DNA from: Cristatella mucedo
Lineage: Eukaryota > Bryozoa > Phylactolaemata > Cristatellidae
Assembly: GCA_009760855.2 (NCBI GenBank)
Contig: WPIO01000010.1
Span: forward strand, 4,342,501 to 4,406,500
DNA: 64,000 nucleotides
Reading direction: 5' to 3'
Shown: one piece after another, positions 1-33,114 of the stretch
Layout of the letters: each line of letters opens with the position of its first letter
Position numbering within the stretch: the stretch's first letter is position 1
Made by a program: the position numbers and the translations under genes
The notes under the pieces: generated by a model
Told to the model about the DNA's origin: nothing
Database searches by the model: none
What the model saw: only the letters and a program-made list of their open reading frames with translations

Positions 1-148
1 GCTGCCAATCGTGGTTCGTGTCACACGATGTAGTTTGATGCTCCGACAGCAAGCAAGCGACGGTTCAGAAACACATGCGTGTCCGAGAACAGCTTTGTAT
101 TTGGGCTCGCAGAACAACTGGTCACGACCGTCCTTTTCTGCGCCCACA

Positions 149-1195
149 CTATAATAGTAATAATACATTTGATAAAGCACCCTGAGAGAACTCAATCTCT
201 TTCTAGGCTCTTTACATTTGCTGCAAAAGGGAACACGATTGAATAGTGAATGATATTATGCTTGATAAACAACATGGATAACATGGTTAGGGGTGACATG
301 CACAGTTTCAGCATGCAAGTGTGGTTAGTGGCAGCATGCACAGTGTCAGCACGCATAAGCACACAAAGGACGAATCACAGGGACCCACTAAATGCTGTCC
401 TAAATAGGTGTTTTTAAGTTCTTTTTAAATTTGGTCAAGTCGGGGGATGTTCTGACGCAAGTCAGGAGTGAGTTCCTGACTTTGGGAGCATACAAACTAA
501 ATGCACGGTCTCAAAAGGATTTGAGGTTATTTGTACGAGGTATTGGTAAACTGTTGGATTCCGAAAAGTAGGTGGTTCGATGCTTGGCCTGGTGGGGGAG
601 TAGATTTGAGATAGACTGGAACCAAAGAATGAAGTGACCTAAAAGTGAGCGACAAAACCTTGAAGTCGATGTATTGCTTGACTAGGAGCCAGTGCAGGTC
701 GGCGAGAAGTGGTGTGATGTGGCAGCTGCGACGCTCACGACAGACAAGCTTGGCTGCCGTGTTTTGCACCAGCTGTAATCGCCTGATTACACATGCCGGT
801 AGGACAGCCAGCAGTGAGTTACAGAAGTGAAGACGGGATGTCACAAATGCATGGACCAACTTCGACGTGGTATCGTTATCTAAACAAGCCCGAATTTTAG
901 CAATGTTATGTGGCTGAAAGTAGGCAGACTTGACTGTGGAGCTGATGTGGTCGTCTAACGAAAGGTCACTTTGGAACATGACACCTAGATTTCGTGCAGG
1001 TTCAACAGGAGATGTGCTGACAGAGCCGATTGTGTGCGTTACAATTTCCAATTTTTGAATCACACTTGGTTTGCTCATAACTAGTAAGTTGGTTGTATCA
1101 TCTTTCAATTTAAGAAAGTTTGCTGCCATCCATGTGCGGATGTCATCAATACATGCAGAAAGGGAGTTGGCTTGTTTCAAGTGTCGCAAGAACCA
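149..1195 (-). mobile_element. L2/CR1-like LINE, 5'-truncated (end of ORF2 plus 3' UTR)
   Basis: A non-LTR retrotransposon fragment on the minus strand. Positions 527-1189 read as the C-terminal end of an ORF2 protein: after the reverse transcriptase palm come blocks such as NLGVMFQSDLSLDDHI, AFVTSRLHFCNSLLAVLP and LHWLLVKQYIDFKVLSLTFR, which are typical of L2/CR1-clade elements. The 3' untranslated part runs down to about 149 and ends in an ATT-type simple repeat at the expected 3' end. The YADD catalytic motif lies upstream of what is preserved, so the copy is dead. The same 3' end recurs at 53638-53895. Confidence 0.8.
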
Positions 1196-1309
1196 GCCTA
1201 GGACAGTGCAGAATGTGGGTATTTAATGCCTAAAGTTTTGTAGTGAAGGTTTGCTGAGAAAACTATCAGGCTTCCTGAGAAAGTCCTATGGCTGGGCCGA
1301 GATCTATAC

Positions 1310-1437
1310 CGTCCTGCTGTGTTCATCGTTCATAAGTGCTCATAAGGTCATCGCAGCGAGAGCTGGGATGTGTAAAGTGCCTAGAAAGAGATTACTTTCT
1401 TGGTATGCAATGCAAATATATTATTATTATTATTAAT
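1310..1437 (+). mobile_element. L2-like LINE 3' tail
   Basis: A short 3'-end fragment of the same LINE group in plus orientation. It carries the characteristic GTAAAGTGCCTAGAAAGAGA box and ends in (ATT)n. No coding part is left. Confidence 0.6.
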
Positions 1438-2548
1438 GTTATCGTCATCACACTATTGTTAAGATGTTAAGCTAATTTCTACACTGGTAAAATCTCTGTG
1501 CCAAATCCTGGATGTGGCAACGTTTTGCTGCTCAGTTGCTTCGTTGAAGTGTAGGCACCCTGTCAGCTAACTCTTTCTAGCTGAACATTCAACGGTCAGC
1601 AGGAATTTCTCTATATCTTGAATGTTGAGGTAGCTATCGAAGTTACTCAGCAAGGAAAAGATCTTTAGACAAAACTTTAATAAATAATATTCTTTCGAAC
1701 TCAGAAGTGCAGCAGTCGTCAGACGGATTTTTCTGCTTTCCTATTGCTATTTCTTTTTTCGGGCAAATTTGGCTCGTGCTCCTCACCGTCGAATTTCAGC
1801 CGCACAAAATAGCGTAGCTTAATCTCGTCATCTTTCAACCCTCTCTATGTCCGAAAATTTCGCGCTGTAGCAGCAATGCACCAGCATCGACTTGACTGGA
1901 TGGCCGGCTCAGTTTCTAGCGATTTTTTTCTCCAGCATCCGTGGCCAGGTCAGGTGACATCTTGGTCAGCGCCAGCGTCCAGGAGGCTGACAACGCGTTC
2001 GAAGGATTCTCCTACGTGCCGCCCTCAGAGGATGCATTCGAGATACACTAGCAGCACCAGCATAGCAGCAGCGGATCTGTACGGCCAGTGCATGCCGACT
2101 GCCGACTGTTGTCACTGGTTCGAATGGGTAGGCTGACATCAGCAGTTGCTCGTCAGACAGCTGCTCTTGTCAGACTCTGCTCACAGATATCCATCCGTGT
2201 GGCATTCGTTGCAATTCCTGAAATGCTCATGTTGTCCACCGTTTGAGAGCCGCTGACACCATTCCGATGGAAGAATCAAGCACCGGTGCCCGAACATCCT
2301 ATGAACAGCGAAGCGAGCGAGCACGCCACCTGGCGTCGAATTTTCGCTGCCTACCGCCCGTTTAGCTGGGCGTTATTTTGCGGCGGCGGCGAAAAGAAGT
2401 TTAGTTTCTGAACCTCAATTAACTGGTAGGCAACTAGTCCAGTTTCGTCGGCGCCACAGCCAGCACGCCGAATGCTGGTGCCAATAATTTGCTAATTAAG
2501 ACCGAGGAGAAGACTGGCCAGACTGTACGTAAATACTCTTCGAGATCC
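1438..2548. other. No gene recognised
   Basis: Unique-looking sequence without a convincing exon. The open frame at 1876-2136 (+) has no recognisable domain and is within the length expected by chance. Confidence 0.4.
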
Positions 2549-2902
2549 TGTTGTCGGAGAGCGACGCTACTATTAACCTAGAGAGCTCGTGATTGTTTCT
2601 TCAAGATTGCTAACGAGCTCACCGTGACATATATTTTTGTGCCTCGGGTCAGGAGATCTGCGGTAGGACGTGATTGCCTCTCGGCGTGCATCGGCTCCTC
2701 TGCGGGTCGCGTTGACCTTGGCGCACTCGCCGACGACCTGCTGACAGCAGGACTTCGGCAAGCGATGGACGCTGCAGGTCCTGCAAGGTGCCACTCCGAC
2801 AATGTGCCCATCGGATTGGTGCTACTATTGATCTACTAAAGAGTGTACAAATAAAGCGCTGCCATATTTGATCCGAATGGTCCTGACTTACTACTATCTT
2901 CA
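2549..2902 (+). mobile_element. Possible solo LTR
   Basis: The segment begins TGTTGTCGGAGAGCGACGC, like many Ty3/gypsy LTRs, and has an AATAAA signal at about 2849 followed by a short tail ending near TATCTTCA. No internal retroelement genes flank it and I could not define target-site duplications, so this is a suggestion only. A GC-rich non-coding stretch of another kind is equally possible. Confidence 0.3.
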
Positions 2903-3121
2903 TTAAAGTTCATCCAATCTTTAGATTTTCGCAATATTACATTGATACTAGCCGACTGATCGGAGCATTTTGAACATCAAGTCTATTGCACGTACCCGAC
3001 GTATTGATCTCCCGAGTTTCTCTTACAGCGCACTAGAGCGTAGCAGGCGTAATCTCCTGAGCAGACAACCAATCAGGAGAGGGAAGATCCGCACGGGTCG
3101 CTAGGGACGATCGAGCATATA

Positions 3122-3330
3122 GTTATAATAATAATATATTTGTATAGTGCTATGAGAGAACTTACTTTATTTCCAGGAAATTTACATACACTGCAAAGGA
3201 AGCATGGTCGAATGTGGGATATTTCGCTGACTTTTGAGAAACAATGGCAGCGTTGGGTTCTAGAGAGGCCGGGCAACTCTGAGAAAAGCACCGCAGCAGA
3301 GTAGGGAGAGAGACCTAGTAGTGGCTTGCA
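3122..3330 (-). mobile_element. L2-like LINE 3' tail
   Basis: Reverse-complement LINE 3' end: a TAATAATAAT tract, then the TTTGTATAGTGCTATGAGAG and ATTTACATACACTGCAAAGG boxes shared with the tails at 149, 13862 and 53638. Confidence 0.65.
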
Positions 3331-3922
3331 CTCCTGCTGGTGGTTGAAGCTTATTAAACAGCGTTTTTTTACCCTTTTTTCCTATTAGGTTATCGAACAT
3401 GGGCCACGAACATCTACATACAGACATTGTTATTTCAACCGACTGTTCTCTGGACGTACCGTAGATATTTGCTTAGCCCAGCTTCGGTGAATTCGTTTGT
3501 CCTGACCATTCAAAATGTCCACAGTACACTACACAGGCACTAGACGTAAACCGCTGAGCAAGGCAGACTATCCATTAGCTGCAGGGCAGTTTATCGGTGT
3601 CGGTTTGTGTCTGACTTCAAATTTGGCCCATATTCTTTCTTAAAATCTTCCGTAGCAGGAGCTAATTAAACTCTTCTTAATACTAATTAGTGTCCTCGCG
3701 TGAGCACTGAAACCTCTACGGCTGAGGGGTCTCAGATATTTAACGGGCCCAAAGTTGTGATGTGGAAAAATTAATAAGAGTATTTTAAATTTCTTTGAAA
3801 AGCTAAATGTTTAGCAAGTGTGACGCTCTCTAAAAAGTTTTAAACGAATCGATATTCAGTAAATTACTCATTTTCTTAGTTGGTACAATGCAAATCTGAA
3901 AAGTCGTTCCTGAAATACGAAT

Positions 3923-4066
3923 TGCCGAGCTGGTTTGGTCTAGCGGTTAAGGTGCACGCCTCGACCAAGGTATGACTGAGGTCGTGGGCTCGAGCCCCGA
4001 GGCATATGTCAAGCGTCTGAATAGAGATTAAGTTCTCTCGGGGCGCTATATAAATGAATTATATTG
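3923..4066 (+). mobile_element. tRNA-derived SINE (family A)
   Basis: The head resembles a tRNA gene, with an A-box-like TGGTCTAGCGGTTAAGG and a B box GGCTCGAGCCC about 50 bases later, which together would form an internal RNA polymerase III promoter. The body is followed by a LINE-like tail containing the AGAGATTAAGTTCTCT hairpin and GGGCGCTATATAAAT. Other copies lie at 22333, 32958, 44812 and, on the minus strand, at 31027 and 35131. Confidence 0.85.
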
Positions 4067-4732
4067 GGTTCGCAAAAGCAAAAAATCTAGACAATTTAGC
4101 ATACCAGAGCAAATGCATGGCTAGAGCAATTGATTGATTTATACTATCGTCTACGTTACTTCCATCGGAATCGGATTCCTGAGCACCACAAGCCGCAGAA
4201 AATAACTCAAGGAGACCATGATGGGAGCAACGCATAATATTAAGTGAATGCATTTGAAGAAAATCCGTAGCAAGTGACAACGTTTACCCCAACAACGGAA
4301 GGGAATGGGCAGAACTCAGAAGGCGACACCTATCAGCAGGCTCTGCTTGTTTCAAACAGTATGTCCCAGGGGGCCTACGCTGCGCCCTGCATCTTTTCCA
4401 AGATGTATAGCCGATGGCTTACGCATCGATTTTGTGAGACTTTGAGCTGTCCTAATACAAGATTTTAGATTTCCCAAACTAAAAAAAACACAGATTAAAT
4501 CCTGACCTTTATCCTAAGACGCTGTCAAAGGGAGAGACGACAGTCCGAACGTGGCTTGTGCATTCCGAACCATGGGGTACCGTGTATTGATTCTGCTCAG
4601 AGTTGTTTGCTGGAAAGTTAACGAGACTAGCGTCTAAAGGCTTTAGCAGTAGACAATACTAGAGTAAGGCCATTGACGAGGAGCGTGAGCAGTCGAGGGA
4701 CCACAGGCAGCACGTGATGGACTGGAAGGGGC

Positions 4733-5345
4733 TTGGATTACGTCTTCAAAGCTGCTCAACTCACCATAAACGCTAGCTTTAGTGGAGACAGAGCTCATTA
4801 CTGCGCCGCGTTAGGACGTACCGTAGCAATCGTATTGCTTTCAGCACAGAAGATTATGGGCTTTCATGGTAATTCCGATAGGCTCTACGTTCATGGAATT
4901 TTCTTGGCGAAGTTCAATTATTGCAAAGCTCGATCCCATGCTGGTTGAGAACTTACGGTACGTTCAGAATGCAGAAACAGTGGCCTATTATCTGGGGCCT
5001 GAACGTCAAACTTAATTGATCAGTCTCATTTCTGGTCAAATTTTGGAAGCGATTACAAATCTCGCGAAGGATGCTAAATACTACAGTATTGTACTGGATT
5101 CCGCGCCTGATGCCAGCCACCATGAGAGAATGACCTCCATCCTTCGTTTCGGGGAACTTCAAATGGACAAGGCAGGTATTGAAAAGCACTTAGGAAGGTT
5201 TCTTAATGTGGCTGACACAAGCAGAATCGGACTTTTCGAGTCACTTTTTGAGAAACCCACTCAATGTGGAATGAACCTAACGCATTGCAGAGACCGAGCT
5301 TATTACAATTGCAGCAACGTGAATGGCAAAGATTCAGCGTTCAAG
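4733..5345 (+). pseudogene. hAT-type (ZMYM1-like) transposase relic, central part
   Basis: A broken gene for a hAT-superfamily transposase of the ZMYM1/DUF4371 kind, which would act in the nucleus. Residues encoded at 5016-5350 include a strongly typical block, DAKYYSIVLDSAPDASHHER (the RNase H-like strand with its Asp), followed by a CRDRAYYNCSN-like motif corresponding to the family CRGQGYDGA region. Upstream, 4840-4945 reads like the preceding family segment. Several stops and frame changes separate the pieces. The matching C-terminal dimerisation domain lies 1.6 kb downstream at 6960-7351 on the same strand, so one copy was probably split by later insertion. It could also derive from a host ZMYM1-like gene, but the decay fits a dead transposon better. 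Confidence 0.7.
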
Positions 5346-6485
5346 ACGTCTATACACATGCAAGGTTCAAGGTTCACCCCCAAGGCCTGTGGTGGCTGCA
5401 ATGCGATACGGCGGGCTGGGAGTGACCCGGTTAGGCCAAGCCTGGCCTTTGACTTGAGGCCGGATGGGCGACGAGGCCTATTAATGTGGGTGAATTGGAA
5501 GAAGAAGTACTTGAGCTAAGACGTGTAGTGTCGTGAGAGTCCGTTGGCGTGGACCAATGGCGTGAGAGGGATGGAGCAGTGTCCCGGTCGTTCAGTATCT
5601 ACATCCCGGAGGATGGATGACGGATTTTTCTGGGCAGTGCAGCAACCGCCGAAGGCCACAAGGTCCCTTGTGCCCGAGCGTGGTTTGTAAGTTAAGCGCG
5701 CTCCCTATAATGGCTTGTATAGTGTATATGTAACCGAGTTCCTGGGGTCAAAGGCTAATTCCCGCCAAACCCCGCCATACTCCGGCCACGCTGCCGCTCG
5801 CCATGCCGCCGAGCTAGGGTAAGACGAGCGGCCGTCAGGTTAAACATCTTTATAACGCATGCGCCAACAACAACAGAGCAACTAAACAAGTCTACAGGGA
5901 GGGTCCTATACACAGTACACTACGGGGGCGCAAGACGACGCAGCAAGCGCGAACAAACGTGTTAGTTGGGGTCAGTCGGCTTCTGCAGTCCTGTCGTTGT
6001 ACCGACTCCGAATCCAACAGTACGAGCGTACGCCGTCCAAAACCCGGCTGGCTGAGTAACTGCTGGCTAGTCCGAGTCGACAACTACCACAGTCGTAAGC
6101 TACCACCGAAAGACGCCAACACACGGGGGGGGGGTCACGAACACGCTACACGGGGGACGCGGTATAAACAAGTCAACAACGAGCGAGCTATCCAGCTCCG
6201 CTCGGGCCTTGAGTACTCGTTCCCTTGCGTGCGTGGCAGCATCGCCGGAGCACGCCTGCACGAATCCAGGTGCATAACTCGGCGAGACCGGGAGCCTCCA
6301 ACACCACGACTTACTTGGCCAACTTCCCGTACCCATGAGCCCCGGTGACCTCACGTCACCGCATACATCCGGCCATGCCGTAGGGTCCGACCCCGGCCTA
6401 GCCGGTGACCCTAACCCTCACTAAAGCCGTCCGGTCCCAGCCAACCGAACCCAGCCTGGGTACATATACATATATATACATATAC

Positions 6486-6560
<75 letters not shown>

Positions 6561-6959
6561 ACTGCACATTCTTCCAGTAACTTCTGATTGATATGTGTAG
6601 TTGCGTCCATGCACCAGCAGCACATGCCGAAGGCGAAGTTATTTTGGTGGACTGTCGTGTAAGCCTGCTGCTTCTGCTGATGTAATTAGCGAAACGCCCT
6701 GACACTAATGTACTCCTCACATGCGGCCAATAATTTCGCCATTGACACGGCGCAGCCTACTTCTCACCATTGATGCAGTGCAGCGCCGAGCCACTAATGT
6801 ATGTTATATTCCTCGACGTCTGCTGCGATTCATCGAGCTCTCATATATGTACGCGTTAAGAGAAATAAAGAGAAAGCGAGTGAAATAAAGAGAAAGTGAG
6901 TCTCGTTTACTGCTCACGCCGCGCTGTGTCTCCGCGAGACTCCACTAGAACCAACGCTG
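5346..6959. other. Sequence separating the two hAT parts
   Basis: About 1.6 kb that is richer in G+C and unlike the flanks. It contains a (TA)n tract and, near 6862-6902, a doubled AAATAAAGAGAAAG motif. I recognise no protein in it. It may be an inserted element, perhaps LTR-type, but no terminal repeats are evident by eye. Confidence 0.4.
6461..6556. repeat. (TA)n microsatellite
   Basis: An uninterrupted TA tract preceded by TACATATA variants. Confidence 0.95.
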
Positions 6960-7351
6960 CCGGTGCCACTATAAAACAAGACTTCGATAAGGCGGAGCTG
7001 GCAGATGAGCTTCGGTCACTTTCGTATTGACTCTGACCCGAGTGCAAAAGAGTACAAGATGTGGCGGAATATTTTTTAACACTTGGCCTACCAAAGATTT
7101 TCCAGAATGTTGTGTTTGCATTATGAATTAATCCTTCAATGCCATTCAGCGTTGCAAGCGGAGAGCGTAGTTCCTGTGAATTGAAGCTCATCCAGGCCTA
7201 TTTACGCTCAATTCTGGCGCAGGAGAGGCTTTGTGGATTGTCAATGATATCCATCGAACATGAACAAAGAGCTAAGCTGGATTACTGTAAATTGATCGAA
7301 GCCTTTGCGAACCTCAAAGTGCGCCGTGCTCCTCTTTCAGTGAAAAACTAA
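6960..7351 (+). pseudogene. hAT-type transposase relic, C-terminal dimerisation domain
   Basis: Positions 7139-7351 encode the classic hAT C-terminal dimerisation block: a PFSVASGERSSCELKLI segment, then LRSILAQERLCGLSMISIEH and a terminal KLIEAFANLKVRR. The pattern (VA.GERSFS.LKLIK..LRS.M.QERL..L..LSIE) is diagnostic of the family. It is in the same orientation as 4733-5345 and most likely the end of the same copy. The reading is broken upstream of 7139, and the preserved part ends with its own stop codon. Confidence 0.75.
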
Positions 7352-7497
7352 ATAACGCAGACTATTTAAGTTTTATTTTTATTTGCCTTAATTGTTTTAT
7401 GTAAAAATTAATTGCGAACGTGCAATCAACTATCTTCCTCGAATGCAAAGAGAACGAAACCAAAAAGTGGCAGGAGAAGTCACTCGCTTGCTCCGAT

Positions 7498-7860
7498 GCT
7501 AATAAATAATAACAATAAGAAATTTTTATATAGTATTAAGAGAATAAGCTTCTAGCTCTCTCTATCTATGTATATATTTACGCATGTCAGTTATTTATTG
7601 ATAACATGCATAGTGGCAGAACGCATAAACCCACAAAGGGCAAACGCCAGCAAATGTGGTTATGAACAGGTGGGTTCTCAGCTTCTTAAAAGTCGCCAGG
7701 TCAGGGGATGAGGTGACGTCAGTCCGGTGCGGGTTGCAGACTTTGGTAGTGTAAGAATTAAAGGCGTGGCTTCCAAAGGATCTGAGGTTGCTTCGAGGCA
7801 TAGCTAAACGGCTGGAGTCAGAAGAATGTGTGGTACGATGCTTAGCCTACTTAGCCCATA
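7498..7860 (-). mobile_element. L2-like LINE 3' end
   Basis: Reverse-complement LINE tail with an AATAATAACAATAA simple repeat at its 3' end. Short coding remnants (SNLRSFGSHAFNSYTTKVCN, then a TSSPDLATFKKLRTHLF-like segment) match the last residues of the L2 ORF2 seen in other copies here. Confidence 0.7.
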
Positions 7861-8235
7861 AGCTTACCAACGCAGTTTTATTGTTAACTTTTCGATTGTA
7901 GTGGGAAAAGAGGAGTTTAAGTTTTAAATAGGTTGCCTTAGACAGCCAGCCTCTTAGATCCCAGGATGGAAAGTCGTCACGGCAAGGCCCAAAACAGGAC
8001 TGCCCAACCAGTGGTCATCTGTTTTGTCTCCACTTCTTGTGAGGCAGTCGGCAAATTGCGGCGAAATGACCATGGAAAATTTTCCCGAAACAGCTATTTC
8101 AACTGAAAAATTGATTTGAATAAGCGTGCAGCGCGAATAATTTGTTCGCAAAGTAATGCGAGTCCATAACTACCAAGCGACAGAGCGCTCCGTAGTAGCC
8201 CTGGATCCCAACGCGCCGCTAAATAGAAGGTATAG

Positions 8236-29966
<21,731 letters not shown>

Positions 29967-31020
29967 CGGCGGCAGCGCCTCGCCGACGGTCGTCACTCGA
30001 CGACGACGACGCGCCTTCATCCCGACGACGGCGAAGGCTGGCGCCGGGCTTCGTCGAGCGCCCCCATCTAGTCGACAAAGTGCCGGCCACGGGCCTGCCT
30101 GTCTGGTGCTGCAGCGATCGCCTGATTCCAAGAGTGAGGCGACGTTTCTTTTTCGTGGACTCTCGTCTACTCATCGTGCCATTTTGCTATCGTCGCTGGC
30201 CAGAGCTCCGCTTGCCTGCGCCATCGATCGGTCGTCGTCGTCGTTGCTTTCGGAGAGCCCGCGAAGCTCGCTTCTTTCGAAGCTCGGGGCTCAGCATTGG
30301 GAAAGTGACGGCACACGAGGCGACGGATGGTGGGCGGCTAGCGAACCTGGCCACATTCCAAAGACGGCGGCTGGAGGTGAAATTTCGCACTGCTTCCGAC
30401 TCAAGTTTTATCGATTGTCGTTCTTGCGCCAGATAATATGCGCCTGCAGCGCCTGAGAGTAGCTGATCTCTCAGCAAGAGCCGGGTGCTAATTAACTTTC
30501 TCGGAGAGCTCTTGCGGTTGCCCGGATCTTCGCTAACCTCGCCGCGAGTGCGCCGGCTCGCTGGCACACGCCGTCCGCTTGGATAAGCCGTCTCGCCGAG
30601 CTTAGGCGACCGCTTTGTTTGCCCGGCACCGCAGCAGGCGGGATTGCAAGAAGCGAAAACCCGTCGGCCGTTCGCTTTAAGTACGAAGCAAGCGTGACCG
30701 AAGCTCGCCGGGTCGCCCGAGTACAGTCGCGAGATAAGCGAGACGAGCGGCAGGCAGCAGCGGCACGTGGCCGATGGCTCCCAAGAGGCTCGCTCGCCAG
30801 ATGTCGCTTTGGTGACCCGTCCAGCCACGGCCCGGGTTCGGTGCAGCCCTTTGGCTCAATCCTGCCTGCCGGCCGTACCCACGAAGGTGTTCCGTGCAGC
30901 GGTCTCCGGTGCGGCTACCTTCGCGGCTGACCGTGTTCTCTGGGTTTAGTTCGGCTGCCCGATTTTGAGACGAAAAAATCCTGCAAGACCAAGCGCTTGA
31001 ATGTGAAGTGACCGCAATAT
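29967..31020. other. WDR13 3' UTR and downstream GC-rich sequence
   Basis: GC-rich, with several long overlapping frames on both strands (e.g. 30187-30828 minus) that look like composition artefacts. The 3' UTR end is not evident. Confidence 0.4.
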
Positions 31021-31026
31021 AACTAA

Positions 31027-31195
31027 ATGTAAATATAGTTCGTTTGTATAGCACTCTAAGAGAAATTAATCTCTATTCAAGCGCTTCGCATATACCACTG
31101 AGCTTCACAAACCACAACTTCAGGCAAAAGTGAATTTACCTTGACCTTTATATCAAGGTGAATGCCTTAACCACCGGGCCAAACCAGCCCGACAA
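31027..31195 (-). mobile_element. tRNA-derived SINE (family A), minus
   Basis: Reverse-complement tail GTTCGTTTGTATAGCACTCT and AGAGAAATTAATCTCT (hairpin), ending in the tRNA-like head AACCACCGGGCCAAACCAGC. The B box is degraded. Confidence 0.75.
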
Positions 31196-32411
31196 ACGGC
31201 TGACTTCAGTCAGTAAGTAAACTTGGTGATGAGCAAAAATTTGCTATCAAAATGAAGCATGCTAGCAAAGTAGTGGTAAGGCTGCTGCCAAGGAGTTAGC
31301 CAGCAACTGCCGCCGGCAGCTCTTAGGCGGAAGCTTTTGGATAGAGCGAAACAAGAGCGCCATGCAGGGGTGTAGAGAATATGACAAAGGCGTTCTGTAG
31401 CCACCCTTGAGCCAGGAGGCAAGTTCCAGCTGTGACGTGCTGCCGACAATGAATATGTGAATCGGTCAAGGCTCAATGAATCTCTTAGAAAAGTCAAGCC
31501 CCCTTAAAAAAGGCGCTGTGCTTTCGGGGGGGGGGGAAGGGAGGGTGGTAGAAGTGGCGTAGCCCACGGGTATGGTTCTAGGATTAGGACCTAGCGTATC
31601 GAGCTGTTGGCAGATGCAGGGAGGCCATATGGTAGGTAGCCTATCTGACACAAAAGATTTGCCGGCTAACAAGCATTGCCGTCTATGGCCCAGATGGGAA
31701 GACTTTCTTATTTCAGAAATGCCTTTGAGTGCTAATTGGCGCCTAGTTGTCAGTTCACCAAATTTGACGACCTATTCCGACTTCATCGGAAGTCCCAGCA
31801 CTGCTAGATGACGCAACGCTGATTTCCCCAAATAGGACGGCGACGACAACTTCTGTAGAACAGTGTTAAGGCTCCGCGTTTTTTTTATTTGAGTCGGGTC
31901 GTAATAGTAGGGTTAGCATTTCTCGAAGGAGGATGGCTTGGCTACTTTGGCCTGGTCGAATCCAAGCTCCAGTAACCAGCGCGCGATCGCGATGAAATTC
32001 AGCGTAAGGAGATTGTGTTTTGCGGTCAACTTGCAATGTAAGCAGATTACTTACTTATTGTCTACACGCGCTTCGAGAGCGAGCACTAGTTGACGAAACT
32101 ACTACAGGCATAAACAGCAGACCTTGCATAGGGCCTGCTAACGGTCACAACGCAGCGGAACTACTGGTTTATCTTTCGCTTGTCGCAACGTTTTTGAGCT
32201 TCTATGGTAATCTATTTAAGAACCCTGACCGAAAAAGCATCCACGGTTTATCAATCCTGAAAAGCTTGATTCTCTGGAAAATAGCGAAAGCTATCGCCGG
32301 TGACTAGAAATGCGGTGGAGAATAAAATAAGCTATAGGGGCTCGTGGCTGCGAAGTGCCTAGATGGAAACTCTGTTCTCACAGGGCGCTACACAAATATG
32401 CTTACTTATAA
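31196..32411. other. Intergenic, nothing recognised
   Basis: No convincing exon. AATAAA at about 32317 could be a poly(A) signal but has no gene attached. Confidence 0.4.
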
Positions 32412-32545
32412 TAGCCGCCCTGATTTGGCCCAGCGGTTGATGGGATCGCCTTTGAGACCCGTGTCTGGGAATGAGCCCTGCGGCAAATTGTGTAGCACCC
32501 AGATAGAGGATAAAACAAGTTCTCTAATAAGTTCTCGTGCGGCGG
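32412..32545 (+). mobile_element. SINE family A, diverged
   Basis: Head GCCGCCCTGATTTGGCCCAG CGGTTGATGG, an eroded B box (TGAGCCCTGCGGC) and a decayed AGAG...TCTCT tail. Confidence 0.55.
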
Positions 32546-32957
32546 TGTAGAAACAAGTTATATATTTTGTATTTGTAATGCTATAATTGCTTCACATTGG
32601 GGGTTGTGGCGGCCGTAGTGCATTGGCAGTGCGGCTTGGAAGCTGTTGGCTAGTCCTGATGGTACATTGATGGACTTAAGCTCTGACCAAGTTATGCCGG
32701 CGACGTACTGAAAACAGAGCCGACCATGGCAGCAGGCGATATTGGAAACGCCTCGGTACTGCTGACCCTCATATGCCCGAGTACGCCGAGCGTCCCCCCC
32801 CCCCGCTAGCTCGGACTCCCTCAATTGCTCGGCAGGAGAAATCTACGCCGGCGAATGTACCGCGACACGTGGCTGCAACTTAAATAGGCGTTCGTTTGCA
32901 CGACTGCCGAACGGGGGATGCTGTAAGTGTCGGGCAGGACGAAGGCGGACAGAAAGG

Positions 32958-33105
32958 GGCCCAACGAGCTGGTTTGGCCCAGTGCTGGAGGTGCTCGCCC
33001 CGACCAAAGGTCGAGGTCGTGGGCTCGAGCCCCGCGGCGTACGTGAAGCGCCTGTGAGTAGAGATTAAGTTCTCTTAGGGGCGCTGCACGAATTAATCGT
33101 GTAGT
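32958..33105 (+). mobile_element. tRNA-derived SINE (family A)
   Basis: Well preserved: AACGAGCTGGTTTGGCCCAG head, GGCTCGAGCCCCGCGGC B box, AGAGATTAAGTTCTCTTAGG hairpin and GGGCGCTGCACGAATTAAT tail. Confidence 0.85.
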
Positions 33106-33114
33106 GTATTAACG

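Noticed and set aside
1876-2136. 86-codon frame upstream of the LTR-like segment
   Set aside because: No domain, no splice context, and a length that chance would produce.
3923-4020. tRNA genes at the SINE heads
   Set aside because: A and B boxes are present, but the stems do not close, and each is followed by the same LINE-like tail, so they are SINEs.
30187-30828. 213-codon minus-strand frame downstream of WDR13
   Set aside because: No recognisable domain, overlapped by equally long frames in other registers in GC-rich DNA.
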